NCBI RefSeq assembly: GCF_036898465.1
Contig: NZ_JARUMJ010000001.1
Span: forward strand, 4,092,001 to 4,156,000
Length of the DNA stretch: 64,000 nt
Source: Streptomyces sp. B21-105
GTDB taxonomy: Bacteria > Actinomycetota > Actinomycetes > Streptomycetales > Streptomycetaceae
Direction of reading: 5' to 3'
The notes under the pieces were generated by a model, which was not told the DNA's origin, ran no database searches, and saw only the letters and a list, made by a program, of their open reading frames with translations. This document shows, in pieces, positions 16,197 through 24,765 of this stretch. Numbering within the stretch: the first letter of the stretch is position 1; every line of letters starts with the position of its first letter. Made by a program: the position numbers and the translations under genes.

Positions 16197-16251
16197 GACC
16201 GGTTGGGGCCGGCAACCCACGCGTTGCCGCGAGACGTGATCAGCTTCAGGC

Positions 16252-16716
16252 GTGGAAGCCATCATCGCCAGCGCGATAGCCGTTCTCGGAACCCTGCTCG
16301 GATCGGGGATCACTCTGGCGTTCCAGCAGCGCACCATCGACAGGAGCCATCAGCTCACCCGCCGCGAGAAACTTCGGCAGGAGCGGCTCGACGCGTACTC
16401 CGCCTACGCCGGCGCGCTGATCAACTATCGCCGCGGGCTGGTCCATCTGTGGTTCTGCGAGCATGAGCAGCCTCCGCCGGAGGACCCCGACGCGGTGCGC
16501 ATCCGCGCCTACGACCTGCGCTCCAGTGCCCAAGAGGCCCTGTTCCGGGTGCAGATGCTGACGGACGACGACAGGCTGAGCCGAACAGCGGAAGAAGTGC
16601 TTGCGGACATCACGGAGCTGCCCAAGGCGGACTCCCGGGCCGAGTTGGACGAGAGGAGAGTACGGACACGGGACAACATCAGCCGTCTCGTCGACTCGGC
16701 CAAGAAGCACCTCTGA
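16252..16716 (+). CDS. Hypothetical protein with N-terminal membrane helix and coiled coil
   Basis: 154 residues, GTG start. EAIIASAIAVLGTLLGSGITLAF is one membrane segment. The rest is strongly helical and charged (RTIDRSHQLTRREKLRQERLDAYSAYAGALINYRRGLV), as in the short membrane-anchored coiled-coil proteins frequent in streptomycetes. I do not recognise a family with a known function. It begins 55 nt after the tRNA relic. Confidence 0.6.
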   Translation: MEAIIASAIAVLGTLLGSGITLAFQQRTIDRSHQLTRREKLRQERLDAYSAYAGALINYRRGLVHLWFCEHEQPPPEDPDAVRIRAYDLRSSAQEALFRVQMLTDDDRLSRTAEEVLADITELPKADSRAELDERRVRTRDNISRLVDSAKKHL

Positions 16717-16847
16717 GGTACGCGCGCAGGCCCTTCGGCCGATTCACCACGCCGACGGACCGGGAACCCGGCGGTCGACGTCGCGGCGGTTGCCGACGGC
16801 CTTCTCTTCGAGCGAGACCAACCTTCAGCACGCATCTTCGACTCTTC

Positions 16848-16877
16848 TTGATACTTAGTCTCAATGCGATGTAGAGT
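16848..16877 (+). promoter_or_regulatory. Promoter of the SDR gene at 16915
   Basis: -35 TTGATA (16848-16853), 18-bp spacer and -10 TAGAGT (16872-16877), about 30 nt before the ribosome-binding site. The spacer is AT-rich compared with its surroundings. A partner regulator is not evident; the TetR fragment downstream may once have been one. Confidence 0.6.
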
Positions 16878-16914
16878 TTCTCCCACGCACTTCGTTCCGA
16901 ACGGGAGTTTTCGC

Positions 16915-17739
16915 ATGAGCAAGATCTGGTTCATCACCGGTTCCTCGCGCGGCTTCGGCCGCCAGTTCGTCCACGCCGCCCTGGAGCGCGGCGACAAGGT
17001 CGCGGCGACCGCCCGCAACACCGACTCCCTCGCCGACCTGGTCGCCGCGTACGGTGACGCGGTCCTGCCGCTGACCCTGGACGTCACCGACAAGGCCGCC
17101 GCCACCGCGGCCGTCCAGCGGGCGCACGACCACTTCGGCCGCCTGGACGTGATCGTCAACAACGCCGGTTACGGCCTGTTCGGCGCGGTCGAGGAACTGA
17201 CGGAACAGCAGGTCCGCGACCAGATGGAGACCAACTTCCACGGCGCCCTGTGGGTCACCCAGGCCGCCCTTCCCCTCCTGCGGGCCCAGGGCAGCGGCCA
17301 CATCGTGCAGATCTCCACGGTCGGCGGCGTCGTCTCCTTCCCCAACCTGGGCGGATACAACGCCTCCAAGTGGGCCCTGGAAGGCCTGACCGAAGCCCTC
17401 GCCCAGGAGGTCGCCGGCTTCGGCATCAAGGTCACCCTCGTCGAGCCCGGCGGCTTCGAGACCGACTGGGCCGGCTCCTCCGGCGTCTTCGCGGAGCAGC
17501 TGCCCGCCTACGACGAGCTGCGCGCCGCGGTCGCCGCGAGCTGGGGCGACGTCAAGTCCGGTGACCCGAACGCCGTCGGCCCGGCCCTGCTCAAGGTCGT
17601 GGACGCCGACAACCCGCCCCTGCGCGTCTTCTTCGGCACCGCCCCGCTGCACCTCGTCCCGCAGGTCTTCGCCGACCGGCTCAAGACCTGGGAGGAATGG
17701 GCCGACGTCGCCACGCAGGCCCAGGGCGTCGCCGTATAG
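16915..17739 (+). CDS. Classical SDR oxidoreductase
   Basis: 274 residues starting MSKIWFITGSSRGFGRQFV. It shows the TGSSRGFG cofactor loop, NNAGYG, the catalytic Ser in IVQISTVGGVVS and YNASK with Tyr/Lys, followed by the PG loop in VEPGGFETDW. Its closest type is the ketoreductase/oxidoreductase group often regulated by an adjacent TetR. GGGAG lies 7 nt before ATG 16915; the frame's earlier start at 16864 would overlap the -10 box. It is monocistronic. Confidence 0.9.
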   Translation: MSKIWFITGSSRGFGRQFVHAALERGDKVAATARNTDSLADLVAAYGDAVLPLTLDVTDKAAATAAVQRAHDHFGRLDVIVNNAGYGLFGAVEELTEQQVRDQMETNFHGALWVTQAALPLLRAQGSGHIVQISTVGGVVSFPNLGGYNASKWALEGLTEALAQEVAGFGIKVTLVEPGGFETDWAGSSGVFAEQLPAYDELRAAVAASWGDVKSGDPNAVGPALLKVVDADNPPLRVFFGTAPLHLVPQVFADRLKTWEEWADVATQAQGVAV

Positions 17740-17796
17740 CCACGCGTCACGGCCGGACCGGACCGGACCGGCTCCCGACACCTCGGCCCGGTCCGC

Positions 17797-17913
17797 CCAA
17801 GCCGCCCGGCCTGCGCGAGCGTATGCGCGCGACGGTGCGGGCGGAGGTGGTCGCGGTGGCGCACCGGCTCTTCACGGAGCAGGGGTTCGACCGGACGACC
17901 GTGGACCACGGCA
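17797..17913 (+). pseudogene. TetR N-terminal fragment
   Basis: PPGLRERMRATVRAEVVAVAHRLFTEQGFDRTTVDH is the first helix and the beginning of the helix-turn-helix of a TetR protein. After TTVDH the sequence turns into repeated Gly/Pro codons, so the recognition helix and ligand domain are gone. The break point touches the end of the LacI relic on the other strand. Confidence 0.7.
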
Positions 17914-17934
17914 GGCCCTGGCCCGGCCCTGGCC

Positions 17935-18650
17935 CGGCTGCGACGTCGAGCCACGGACAATGAGGCTGGTGGGCACGATGCACGAGGAGGCGGCCTCCGC
18001 CGATCCGCGCACGTGGTCCAGCAGCAGCCGCGCGGCCGCCTCACCCATCTCCCGCATCGGCTGGCGGACGGTGGTCAGTGCCGGATAGGCGTACGACGCC
18101 ATCTCGACGTCGTCGAAGCCCACCACGGCGACATCCTGCGGAACCCACAGGCCGGCCTCGTGCAGTGCGGCGAGCACGCCGGCCGCCGTGGGTCGTTGTG
18201 TGCGAAGACCGCGTCGAACTCCAGGCCGTCCGCGACGGCGCGCGTCACCGCGCTCCGGCAGCGTTCGAACTGGAAGTCGCCGCAGATGATGCTGCGCCGG
18301 CCGATCTCGACGCCGGCTTCCGCGTAGACGTCGACGAAGCCGTCCAGCCGTTCCCGCGGTTCCAGGTCAGCATGCGCAGACCGAAGCCCTCGGTCTCCAG
18401 CGTTTCGACGACCGCCTGCACGATGCCGGCCAGGCCCAGGCCATGTCGGGGACCAGCATGCCGATCATCTGGGTGGTGCCGCGGGCGAGTCCGACCGCTC
18501 CGGCGCTCGGCACATAGCCGAGCCCCGATATCGCCTTGCGGACCTTCAGGACGGTGTTCTCGTTGATCTCGCTTTGGCATTCAGCACGCGCGAGACCGTC
18601 GTCTTGCTGACGCCGGCCCGTGAGGCCACGTCGGCGATGGTGACTCCCAT
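17935..18650 (-). pseudogene. LacI-family regulator with several frameshifts
   Basis: All parts of a LacI regulator are present but in shifting frames: MGVTIADVASRAGVSKTTVSRVLNAKA (DNA-binding, from ATG 18650), then ENTVLKVRKAISGLGYVPSAGAVGLARG, then LAGIVQAVVETLETEGFGLRML, then the rest of the sugar-binding core, and finally DVAVVGFDDVEMASYAYPALTTVRQP to the C-terminus. At least three single-base shifts (near 18575, 18440 and 18195) are needed. Either the gene has decayed or this stretch is poorly sequenced. Confidence 0.8.
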
Positions 18651-18840
18651 GCCACCTCCTCTCACTCCACTCACTCCACTGACTCCACGCAGAGGCGGAA
18701 GACGTTCCTCTCGCACCGAAGACCGATCGTACCGAGATCGATGGAACCGGTACCGGAAGCGCAACCGGCATCGGTTTCGGTAGCGGTTCCGGTTCGGTTT
18801 CGGTTCCAGGCCGGTTTCGGCACTGAAGCGCGGGACGCCG
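18651..18840. repeat. Degenerate CGGTTTCGGT/CCGGAACC repeat tract
   Basis: Between two LacI-type genes, 18740-18820 is built from short variants of GGTTCCGG and GGTTTCGG, including the perfect palindrome CCGGTACCGG at 18747-18756. It could hold operators or simply be a slippage product. No gene is supported. Confidence 0.45.
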
Positions 18841-19908
18841 TCAGCGGCCCTCGGGAGCAGGCGCGGGACCGGGCGCGTGCGCGGGGAGTTCGCCGGAGCC
18901 GCGGGCGAGGTAGCGGGTGGGCAGTACGCGGTGGCGGGCGGGGCCGTCCTCGCCGGCGAGCCGGTCGAACAGCAAGCCCGCGGCCTCCCGGCCGATGGCG
19001 GCGTGGTCCTGGGCGATCACCGAGATGCCGGGTTCGAGCAGGTCGGCGAGGGGCAGGTCGTCGAAGCCGATCAGCGCCACCCGCCGCTGCAGCCGAAGGT
19101 CCTGAAGGGTCCGGCGGGCCCCGAGGGTGAGGAGGTTCTGGCCGGAGACGATCGCGGTGGGCGCGTGGGCGAGGGCCAGGAGTTCGCGGGTGGCCGCCCG
19201 GGCGGCCTCCGCGCCGTGCAGGCCGCGCCTCACGAGGGACGGGTGCCGGACGCAGCCCACCTCGGCGAGCCCTTCCACGAACCCGGCGTGGCGCTCGTCG
19301 GCGGTCCAGATCGACCGGAGGTCGCCGAGGAAGGCGATGCGCCGGTGACCGGCCTCGTGCAGCCTTTTCACGGCCGCCCGGACGCCCGCGCGGTTGTCCA
19401 CCGTCACCGTGTCCACCTGCGGCGCCGTGGTGCGGCGGTCCGCACAGACGACGGGTGTGCCGGCGCGCCGGGCCGCGTCGAGGTCGCTGTCGTTCTGTCC
19501 CGTGGGCACCACGATCAGGCCGTCGACCCGGCGGGCGGTGAAGGTCTTCAGCAGGCCGCGCTCGCGGACCGGGTCCTCGTCGGTGGATCCCGCGAGGACC
19601 AGCAGGCCGCGCTCGGCTGCGGCGTCCTCCACAGCGCGGTGCAGCGCGGCGGAGAACGGGTTCGCCGCGTCCTCCAGGACCAGGCCGAGGGTGCTGGTGC
19701 GGCGGTCGGCCCGGCGCAGGCTGCTGGCCGTCAGATCGTGGCGGTAGCCGAGTGTCTCGGCGGCGCGCGTCACCCGTTCCGCCAGGTCGGGAGTGACGGG
19801 TTTGCCGTTCACGACCCGCGAGACGGTGGCGATCCCCACCCCGGCCATGGTCGCGACGTCGCGCATGGTCGCCGATCGCCGACCGGTGTCGTCCTGCTGG
19901 CTGGGCAA
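18841..19908 (-). CDS. LacI-family regulator, probable levan/fructan repressor
   Basis: 355 residues. MRDVATMAGVGIATVSRVVNGKPVTPDLAERV is the LacI helix-turn-helix with hinge, followed by the periplasmic-binding-protein-like core (TLGLVLEDAANPFSAALHR to VALIGFDDLPLADLLEPGISVIAQD). TTG 19908, five bases after GGGAG, is the preferred start; ATG 19866 is an alternative directly before the helix-turn-helix. It is divergent from the levanase gene, and GAAACGTTTC lies between them, so it most likely represses that gene and itself and responds to a fructose-type sugar. Confidence 0.85.
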   Translation of the reverse strand: MPSQQDDTGRRSATMRDVATMAGVGIATVSRVVNGKPVTPDLAERVTRAAETLGYRHDLTASSLRRADRRTSTLGLVLEDAANPFSAALHRAVEDAAAERGLLVLAGSTDEDPVRERGLLKTFTARRVDGLIVVPTGQNDSDLDAARRAGTPVVCADRRTTAPQVDTVTVDNRAGVRAAVKRLHEAGHRRIAFLGDLRSIWTADERHAGFVEGLAEVGCVRHPSLVRRGLHGAEAARAATRELLALAHAPTAIVSGQNLLTLGARRTLQDLRLQRRVALIGFDDLPLADLLEPGISVIAQDHAAIGREAAGLLFDRLAGEDGPARHRVLPTRYLARGSGELPAHAPGPAPAPEGR

Positions 19909-20324
19909 CGTTTCTCCCGGGAATCGGTGGCTTGGTTCGATGGCGCCGAGCAGCCGTTCCGATCCTCGCATTCCGGAGTTTTCCTGCACAGGGTCTGGAC
20001 TTCGGCGACAGGTTGCCCCTACTTTCGGCGAAACGTTTCCAGCCGGTGACGGAGCCGCCGGTGCCGTGCTGCCCCGCACCCGTTGACCCTTTCGTGGCCT
20101 TGGACGAGGCCACGAACGTAGCCGCCGCCCCCGTCACCACCGCGTCACCATCCGTCACGGCCCGACCGCGTCACGCATCGCGTCTCCCCCCTCGCCCCCT
20201 CACGTCCCACGCGCGTCCCGTGTCAGCCCTCACCTCGGCCTGAGCCGAGTCCGCACGCCCGCACGCCCGACCGCCCGACCGCCCGCCCGCCCGCCCGCCC
20301 GCCCGCCCGCCCGCAAGGAGCGTC
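19909..20324. promoter_or_regulatory. Divergent control region, LacI gene and levanase
   Basis: The perfect palindrome GAAACGTTTC (20030-20039) has the AACGTT core of LacI-family operators. A weaker relative, CAACGTTTCT, overlaps the LacI ribosome-binding region at 19906-19915. TACTTT at 20020-20025 could be the levanase -10, which would place the palindrome at the start point. The 3' end is the GCCC repeat described separately. Confidence 0.65.
20281..20312. repeat. (GCCC)8 tetranucleotide tract before the levanase RBS
   Basis: Eight perfect GCCC units end one base before the AAGGAG ribosome-binding site of the levanase gene; degenerate units extend upstream to about 20255. Such tracts slip readily, and changes here would alter the leader rather than the reading frame. 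Confidence 0.75.
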
Positions 20325-22877
20325 ATGCCCAGAACCGTTCGTCCGCGCCGCAGACTGCTGGCCGCACTGGCTGTCCTGTCCGGGCTCGGCATGGTCGCCG
20401 CCTCGCCGGCCTCGGCCGACCCCCTCTACCAGGAGCGGTACCGCCCCCAGTTCCACTTCACCCCGGCCCAGAACTGGATGAACGACCCCAACGGCCTCAT
20501 CTACTACAAGGGCCGCTACCACCTGTTCTTCCAGTACAACCCGTCCGGCAACAGCTGGGGCGACATCTCCTGGGGCCACGCGGTCAGCACCGACCTCGTG
20601 CACTGGAAGCAGCTCCCGGTCGCCCTCCCGCAGGACGACCAGGAGATGGTCTTCTCCGGCAGCGTGATCCTCGACAGGAACAACACCACCGGCTTCGGCA
20701 CGAGGAACAACCCGCCGCTCGTCGCCGTCTACACCAGTGCGCAGAAAGCTTCCGGCAAGCAGCAGCAGGCCCTTGCCTACAGCACCGACGGCGGAACCAC
20801 CTGGACCAAGTACGACGGCAACCCGGTGCTCGACATCGGCTCGAACGACTTCCGCGACCCCAAGGTGTTCTGGCACGCCCCCACGCAGCGCTGGCTGATG
20901 GCGGTCGCCCTCGCCGACCAGCACAAGATCGCCTTCTACAGCTCGGCCGACCTCAAGCACTGGACCCATCAGAGCGACTTCGGCCCGGCCGGCGCCACCG
21001 GCGGGGTGTGGGAGTGCCCGGACCTGTTCCCGCTGCCGGTCGACGGCAACACGAAGAAGACGAAGTGGGTGCTGGCCGTCAACCTCAACCCGGGCGGCAT
21101 CGCGGGAGGTTCCGGCGCCCAGTACTTCGTCGGCGACTTCGACGGCAAGACGTTCGCCTCCGACGACGCCGGCGCCGTCTACACCCCGCCGGGCGGCACC
21201 GTCGTCCAGGACTTCGAGTCCGGCTCGTTCGGCGACTGGACGGCGACCGGTGACGCGTTCGGCAGCGCGCCGGCGACCGGGCCGGTGGACGGCCAGCAGA
21301 CCGTCACCGGCTTCGAGGGCAAGGCCTTCGCCAACAGCTTCCACGGCGGTGACGCCGCCACCGGCACCCTGACCTCCCCCGCCTTCACGGTGACCGGCGA
21401 CCACATCAACTTCAAGGTCGGCGGCGGCAACCACCCGCACCGGCCCGGCTCGGTCCCGGGCGGCCGGCCGACGCCCACCGGGGTGACGCTCGCCGACTTC
21501 GAGGGCAGCGCCTACACCAGCCCCATCGGCGACTGGACCACCACCGGCGACGCCTTCGGCACCGGACCGGCCAGGGGCACCCTCCCCGGCCAGAACCAGG
21601 TCACCGGCCACCTCGGCAGCGGCCTCGTCAACAGCTTCCTGAACGGCGACGCCGGCACCGGCACCCTCACCTCCCCCGCCTTCACCATCGACAAGAAGTA
21701 CCTGGACTTCCTCATCGGCGGCGGCTACCACCCCGCGAGTTCCGACGCCCCCACCACGGTGGAGCTCGTCGTGGACGGCACGGTGGTGCGCTCCGCCACC
21801 GGATCCAACAGCGAAGCCCTGAACTGGGCCTCCTGGGACCTGTCCGACCTCCAGGGCAAGCAGGCCCGGATCAAGGTCGTCGACGACAACACGGGCGGCT
21901 GGGGCCACCTGAACCTCGACCAGGTCGTGCTCTCCGACACCCAGGCGAAGCCCCCCTCCGTCGAGACCGGCGTCAACCTGCTGGTCGACGGCGAGGTCGT
22001 GCAGAGCGTCACCGGCGCCGACTCCGAGCACCTCGACTGGGCCTCCTTCAACACCAAGGCGTACACGGGCAAGGAGGCCCGGATCCAGATCGTGGACGCC
22101 AACTCCGGCGGCTGGGGGCACATCCTCGCCGACCGGTTCACCGTCGCCGGCGAGCCCGCCCTGAACACCACCCGGCGCGCCCACTGGCTCGACCACGGCG
22201 CGGACTTCTACGCCGCCAACACGTGGACCGACGCACCCGGCGGCCGCCGCGTCATGATCGCCTGGATGAACAACTGGAACTACGGGCAGGCCATCCCCAC
22301 CAGCCCGTGGCGCAGCGCACAGTCCTTCCCCCGCGAGCTCTCCCTGCGGACCGTGAACGGCAAGGTCCAGCTGCTCCAGCAGCCCGTCCGCGAACTGACC
22401 GGCCTGCGCGGCGCCGGCGCCCGGGCGCCCCGCACGCGCGTCGCGGACACCACCACCCCGCTCGCGGTGCACGGCGGCAGCCAGGAGCTCCGGGCCGACC
22501 TCACCGCCGGCACCGCCGACCGCTTCGGCCTGGACGTCCTCACCGGCGGCGGGCAGCGCACCCGCATCGGTTACGACACCACCACCGGCGAGGTGTACAT
22601 CGACCGCACCGACTCCGGCGCGACCGACTTCGACCCGACCTTCTCCGGCGTCCACCGCGCTCCCCTGGCGCTCCACGGCGGGCCGCTGAGCCTGCACGTC
22701 CTCGTCGACGCCTCCTCGGTCGAGGTGTACGCCCAGAACGCGCTTGGCGAACAGGTCACCCTCACCGATCAGGTCTTCCCCGACCCGTCCAGCACCGGCG
22801 TGGCCGTCTTCGCCGAAGGCGGCACCGCCACCCTCGACCAGTTGCAGGCGTGGCAGCTGAAGTCCATCTGGCGGTGA
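20325..22877 (+). CDS. Secreted GH32 levanase/fructanase with nested inserted modules
   Basis: 850 residues. A signal peptide (basic start, LLAALAVLSGLGMVAASPASA) is cleaved near residue 31. The five-bladed GH32 propeller has WMNDPNG with nucleophile Asp54, RDP with Asp178 and ECPDL with acid/base Glu230, so hydrolysis of beta-fructans outside the cell is expected. At about residue 291 the propeller is interrupted and resumes near 611 (ALNTTRRAHWLDHGADFYAANTW). The insert is a beta-sandwich-like module, itself split by a second full copy (387-539). A C-terminal GH32 beta-sandwich follows. The gene is divergent from a LacI gene. Levanase, inulinase and sucrase cannot be separated by eye. Confidence 0.9.
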   Translation: MPRTVRPRRRLLAALAVLSGLGMVAASPASADPLYQERYRPQFHFTPAQNWMNDPNGLIYYKGRYHLFFQYNPSGNSWGDISWGHAVSTDLVHWKQLPVALPQDDQEMVFSGSVILDRNNTTGFGTRNNPPLVAVYTSAQKASGKQQQALAYSTDGGTTWTKYDGNPVLDIGSNDFRDPKVFWHAPTQRWLMAVALADQHKIAFYSSADLKHWTHQSDFGPAGATGGVWECPDLFPLPVDGNTKKTKWVLAVNLNPGGIAGGSGAQYFVGDFDGKTFASDDAGAVYTPPGGTVVQDFESGSFGDWTATGDAFGSAPATGPVDGQQTVTGFEGKAFANSFHGGDAATGTLTSPAFTVTGDHINFKVGGGNHPHRPGSVPGGRPTPTGVTLADFEGSAYTSPIGDWTTTGDAFGTGPARGTLPGQNQVTGHLGSGLVNSFLNGDAGTGTLTSPAFTIDKKYLDFLIGGGYHPASSDAPTTVELVVDGTVVRSATGSNSEALNWASWDLSDLQGKQARIKVVDDNTGGWGHLNLDQVVLSDTQAKPPSVETGVNLLVDGEVVQSVTGADSEHLDWASFNTKAYTGKEARIQIVDANSGGWGHILADRFTVAGEPALNTTRRAHWLDHGADFYAANTWTDAPGGRRVMIAWMNNWNYGQAIPTSPWRSAQSFPRELSLRTVNGKVQLLQQPVRELTGLRGAGARAPRTRVADTTTPLAVHGGSQELRADLTAGTADRFGLDVLTGGGQRTRIGYDTTTGEVYIDRTDSGATDFDPTFSGVHRAPLALHGGPLSLHVLVDASSVEVYAQNALGEQVTLTDQVFPDPSSTGVAVFAEGGTATLDQLQAWQLKSIWR

Positions 22878-22879
22878 CA

Positions 22880-22917
22880 CCAGGCAGGCAGCAAGCAGGC
22901 AGGCAGCAGGCAGGTCT
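22880..22917. repeat. CAGG/GCAG tetranucleotide repeat
   Basis: About eight CAGG-type units fill the gap between the levanase stop and the convergent MFS stop. No classical terminator is visible. Confidence 0.6.
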
Positions 22918-24400
22918 ACCGGGGGCGGGGGGTGCGGGGGGTGGGGGGCGTCGTGGCGTGCGGGGCCGGCGGGCTCGGGGGGCTCGGGGGCGTCGTCTCG
23001 CGGGGCAGGAGTGCCGCCGCGGCGAGGCCGCCGAGCCCGATGGCGGCCAGGGTGATCATCGCGGCGGCGTAGGCGCCCTTGCTGAGCCCGGCCACGAGGA
23101 TGGTGCCGGCGATGGCCGTGCCGAAGGACGAGCCGAGGTTCGACACGCTGCGGGACAGGCCCGAGATCTCGCCCTGCTGTTCCTCGGGGAAACTCGACTG
23201 GACGACGTTGACGGACGGGGTCAGCATGGCGCCGAGGCCGAGTCCGATGAGGAGGAGGCCGGGGACGAAGGCCCAGGCCGTGGAGAAGCTCCCGGCCAGC
23301 ACGATCAGGACGGCCACTCCGGCGAGGGACATGGCGAAGCCCGTCATGATGAGCGTGCGCTGGGGGTGCCGGCGGGCCAGCCGCTCGGCGGACAGCGACG
23401 TGGCCAGCAGCCCCAGGGTGGCCGCGGTGAAGACGACCCCGGTCTGGACGGCGTCGTAGCCGCGGACGACCTGCAGATAGGCGGCCACCGTGAACGACGT
23501 GCCCATGAGCAGCAGCCACTGCACGTTCTGCGTGACGAGGCCGAGGTCGGACGTGCGGTTGCGGAAGAGGCTCAGGGACAGCAGCGGCTCCCGTCCGGAC
23601 GCTTCCTTGGCGCGGGCGGAGCGGAAGAACCACGCGAGCACGAGAGCGCCGGCGGCCAGCAGGGCGATCATGAGCCAGACGTTGTCGTCCGCGGCGAGGA
23701 TGCCCATGACGACGAGGACCAGGCCGACGGCGGACAGGACCGCTCCGGTGATGTCGAAGGGGCGGGTCCGGTCGGGCGGCAGCGGGTCGTCGATGCGCCG
23801 GCTGAGGAAGACGATCACCGCGATCACGAGGGCCTGGAACACGAAGGCCGCGCGCCAGCTGATGACGGTGGTGATGAGTCCGCCGATGAGCGGCCCGGCG
23901 GCGGCTCCGACGCCGCCGAGCGCCATGATGACGCCGAACGCGCGGGCGCGGGAGGTGACGTCCGGATAGAGGAGGGTCGTGAGGATGTACACGGGCGGGA
24001 TGAGCAGCGCCGTGCCGATGCCCTCGAGGATCGAGTTGCCGAGGATCAGCACGCCGAGCCCCGGGGCGGCCGCGCTCAGCAGGGCGCCGATCGCGTAGAC
24101 GACGAGACCGGCCAGGAAGCAGCGTTTGCGGCCGTAGCGGTCGGTCAGTTTGCCGCCGGGGATCATCAGCGCGGCCATCACCAGCAGGAAGATCGTGATC
24201 GCCACCTGGACGCCTTGGACGGTGGTGTCGAGATCCTCGCTGATGTCGTTGATCATCACGTTCATGTTGGAGCCGGCGAAGCTGCAGATGAACTGCGCCA
24301 GGGCGAGGGCGGCGAGCACCCGTTTCGGGCCCGACCGTTCCGTCGGCCGGGTCCGCCCCGTCGGCCGGTCCGGTTGCGGGGGCCCGGCCCTCTCAGCCAC
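22916..24400 (-). CDS. MFS drug/proton antiporter, DHA2 type
   Basis: 494 residues with 14 predicted membrane helices, as in the DHA2 (EmrB/QacA) branch. Motif A appears as GGKLTDRYGRKRCFL and motif C as ALGGVGAAAGPLIGG. The C-terminal 30 residues are Pro/Thr-rich. It starts with GTG 24400 behind GAGGGGCG. It is convergent with the levanase and preceded by a tandem-repeat region that may carry operators. The substrate is unknown; export of toxic small molecules is usual for the type. Confidence 0.88.
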   Translation of the reverse strand: MAERAGPPQPDRPTGRTRPTERSGPKRVLAALALAQFICSFAGSNMNVMINDISEDLDTTVQGVQVAITIFLLVMAALMIPGGKLTDRYGRKRCFLAGLVVYAIGALLSAAAPGLGVLILGNSILEGIGTALLIPPVYILTTLLYPDVTSRARAFGVIMALGGVGAAAGPLIGGLITTVISWRAAFVFQALVIAVIVFLSRRIDDPLPPDRTRPFDITGAVLSAVGLVLVVMGILAADDNVWLMIALLAAGALVLAWFFRSARAKEASGREPLLSLSLFRNRTSDLGLVTQNVQWLLLMGTSFTVAAYLQVVRGYDAVQTGVVFTAATLGLLATSLSAERLARRHPQRTLIMTGFAMSLAGVAVLIVLAGSFSTAWAFVPGLLLIGLGLGAMLTPSVNVVQSSFPEEQQGEISGLSRSVSNLGSSFGTAIAGTILVAGLSKGAYAAAMITLAAIGLGGLAAAALLPRETTPPSPPSPPAPHATTPPTPRTPRPR

Positions 24401-24765
24401 CGGTGTCGCCCCTCGGTGCGCACCACCGGTCGAGGATGCTGTCGGACGGCAATGGGGCGGCGGTCCGGAGATCGCCGACCACCGTGCCGTGTTCCGCGAT
24501 GGGTGAATGCCCGTTCACGAGATCTCCCCGCTCGGTACGACCCGCTCGGTACGACCCGCTCGGTACGACCCGGCCGGCTCCGTACCGAGGCCTGGTCGCT
24601 ACGGCCTGCTCGGTACGGCCCGCTTCGTCCGACACGGTGCGGGTCGGGCAGGCCGCGTCGGAGACCGGTCCACGCCAAGCGTTCACCGACGGCACGGCCG
24701 CCGCCTCACCCAGGGCGGGTGAAGCGGGGAGGAGGGTCGTGCCGGCGGACGTCCGCCCCGTACGG
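24401..24765. repeat. 14-bp tandem repeat GCTCGGTACGACCC upstream of the MFS gene
   Basis: Three perfect contiguous copies lie at 24530-24571, one near-copy (GCTCGGTACGGCCC) at 24608-24621, and an inverted copy around 24578-24591. Each contains the near-palindrome TCGGTACGA. The rest of this 365-bp gap has no supported gene. The repeats sit 130-220 bp upstream of the MFS start. Confidence 0.7.

Noticed and set aside
20223..23633. Antisense open frame of 1136 codons opposite the levanase
   Set aside because: No recognisable domain or ribosome-binding site; it mirrors the codon bias of the GH32 gene.
20281..24621. CRISPR array candidates among tandem repeats
   Set aside because: Repeats are 4-14 bp and contiguous with no spacers, and no cas genes are present.
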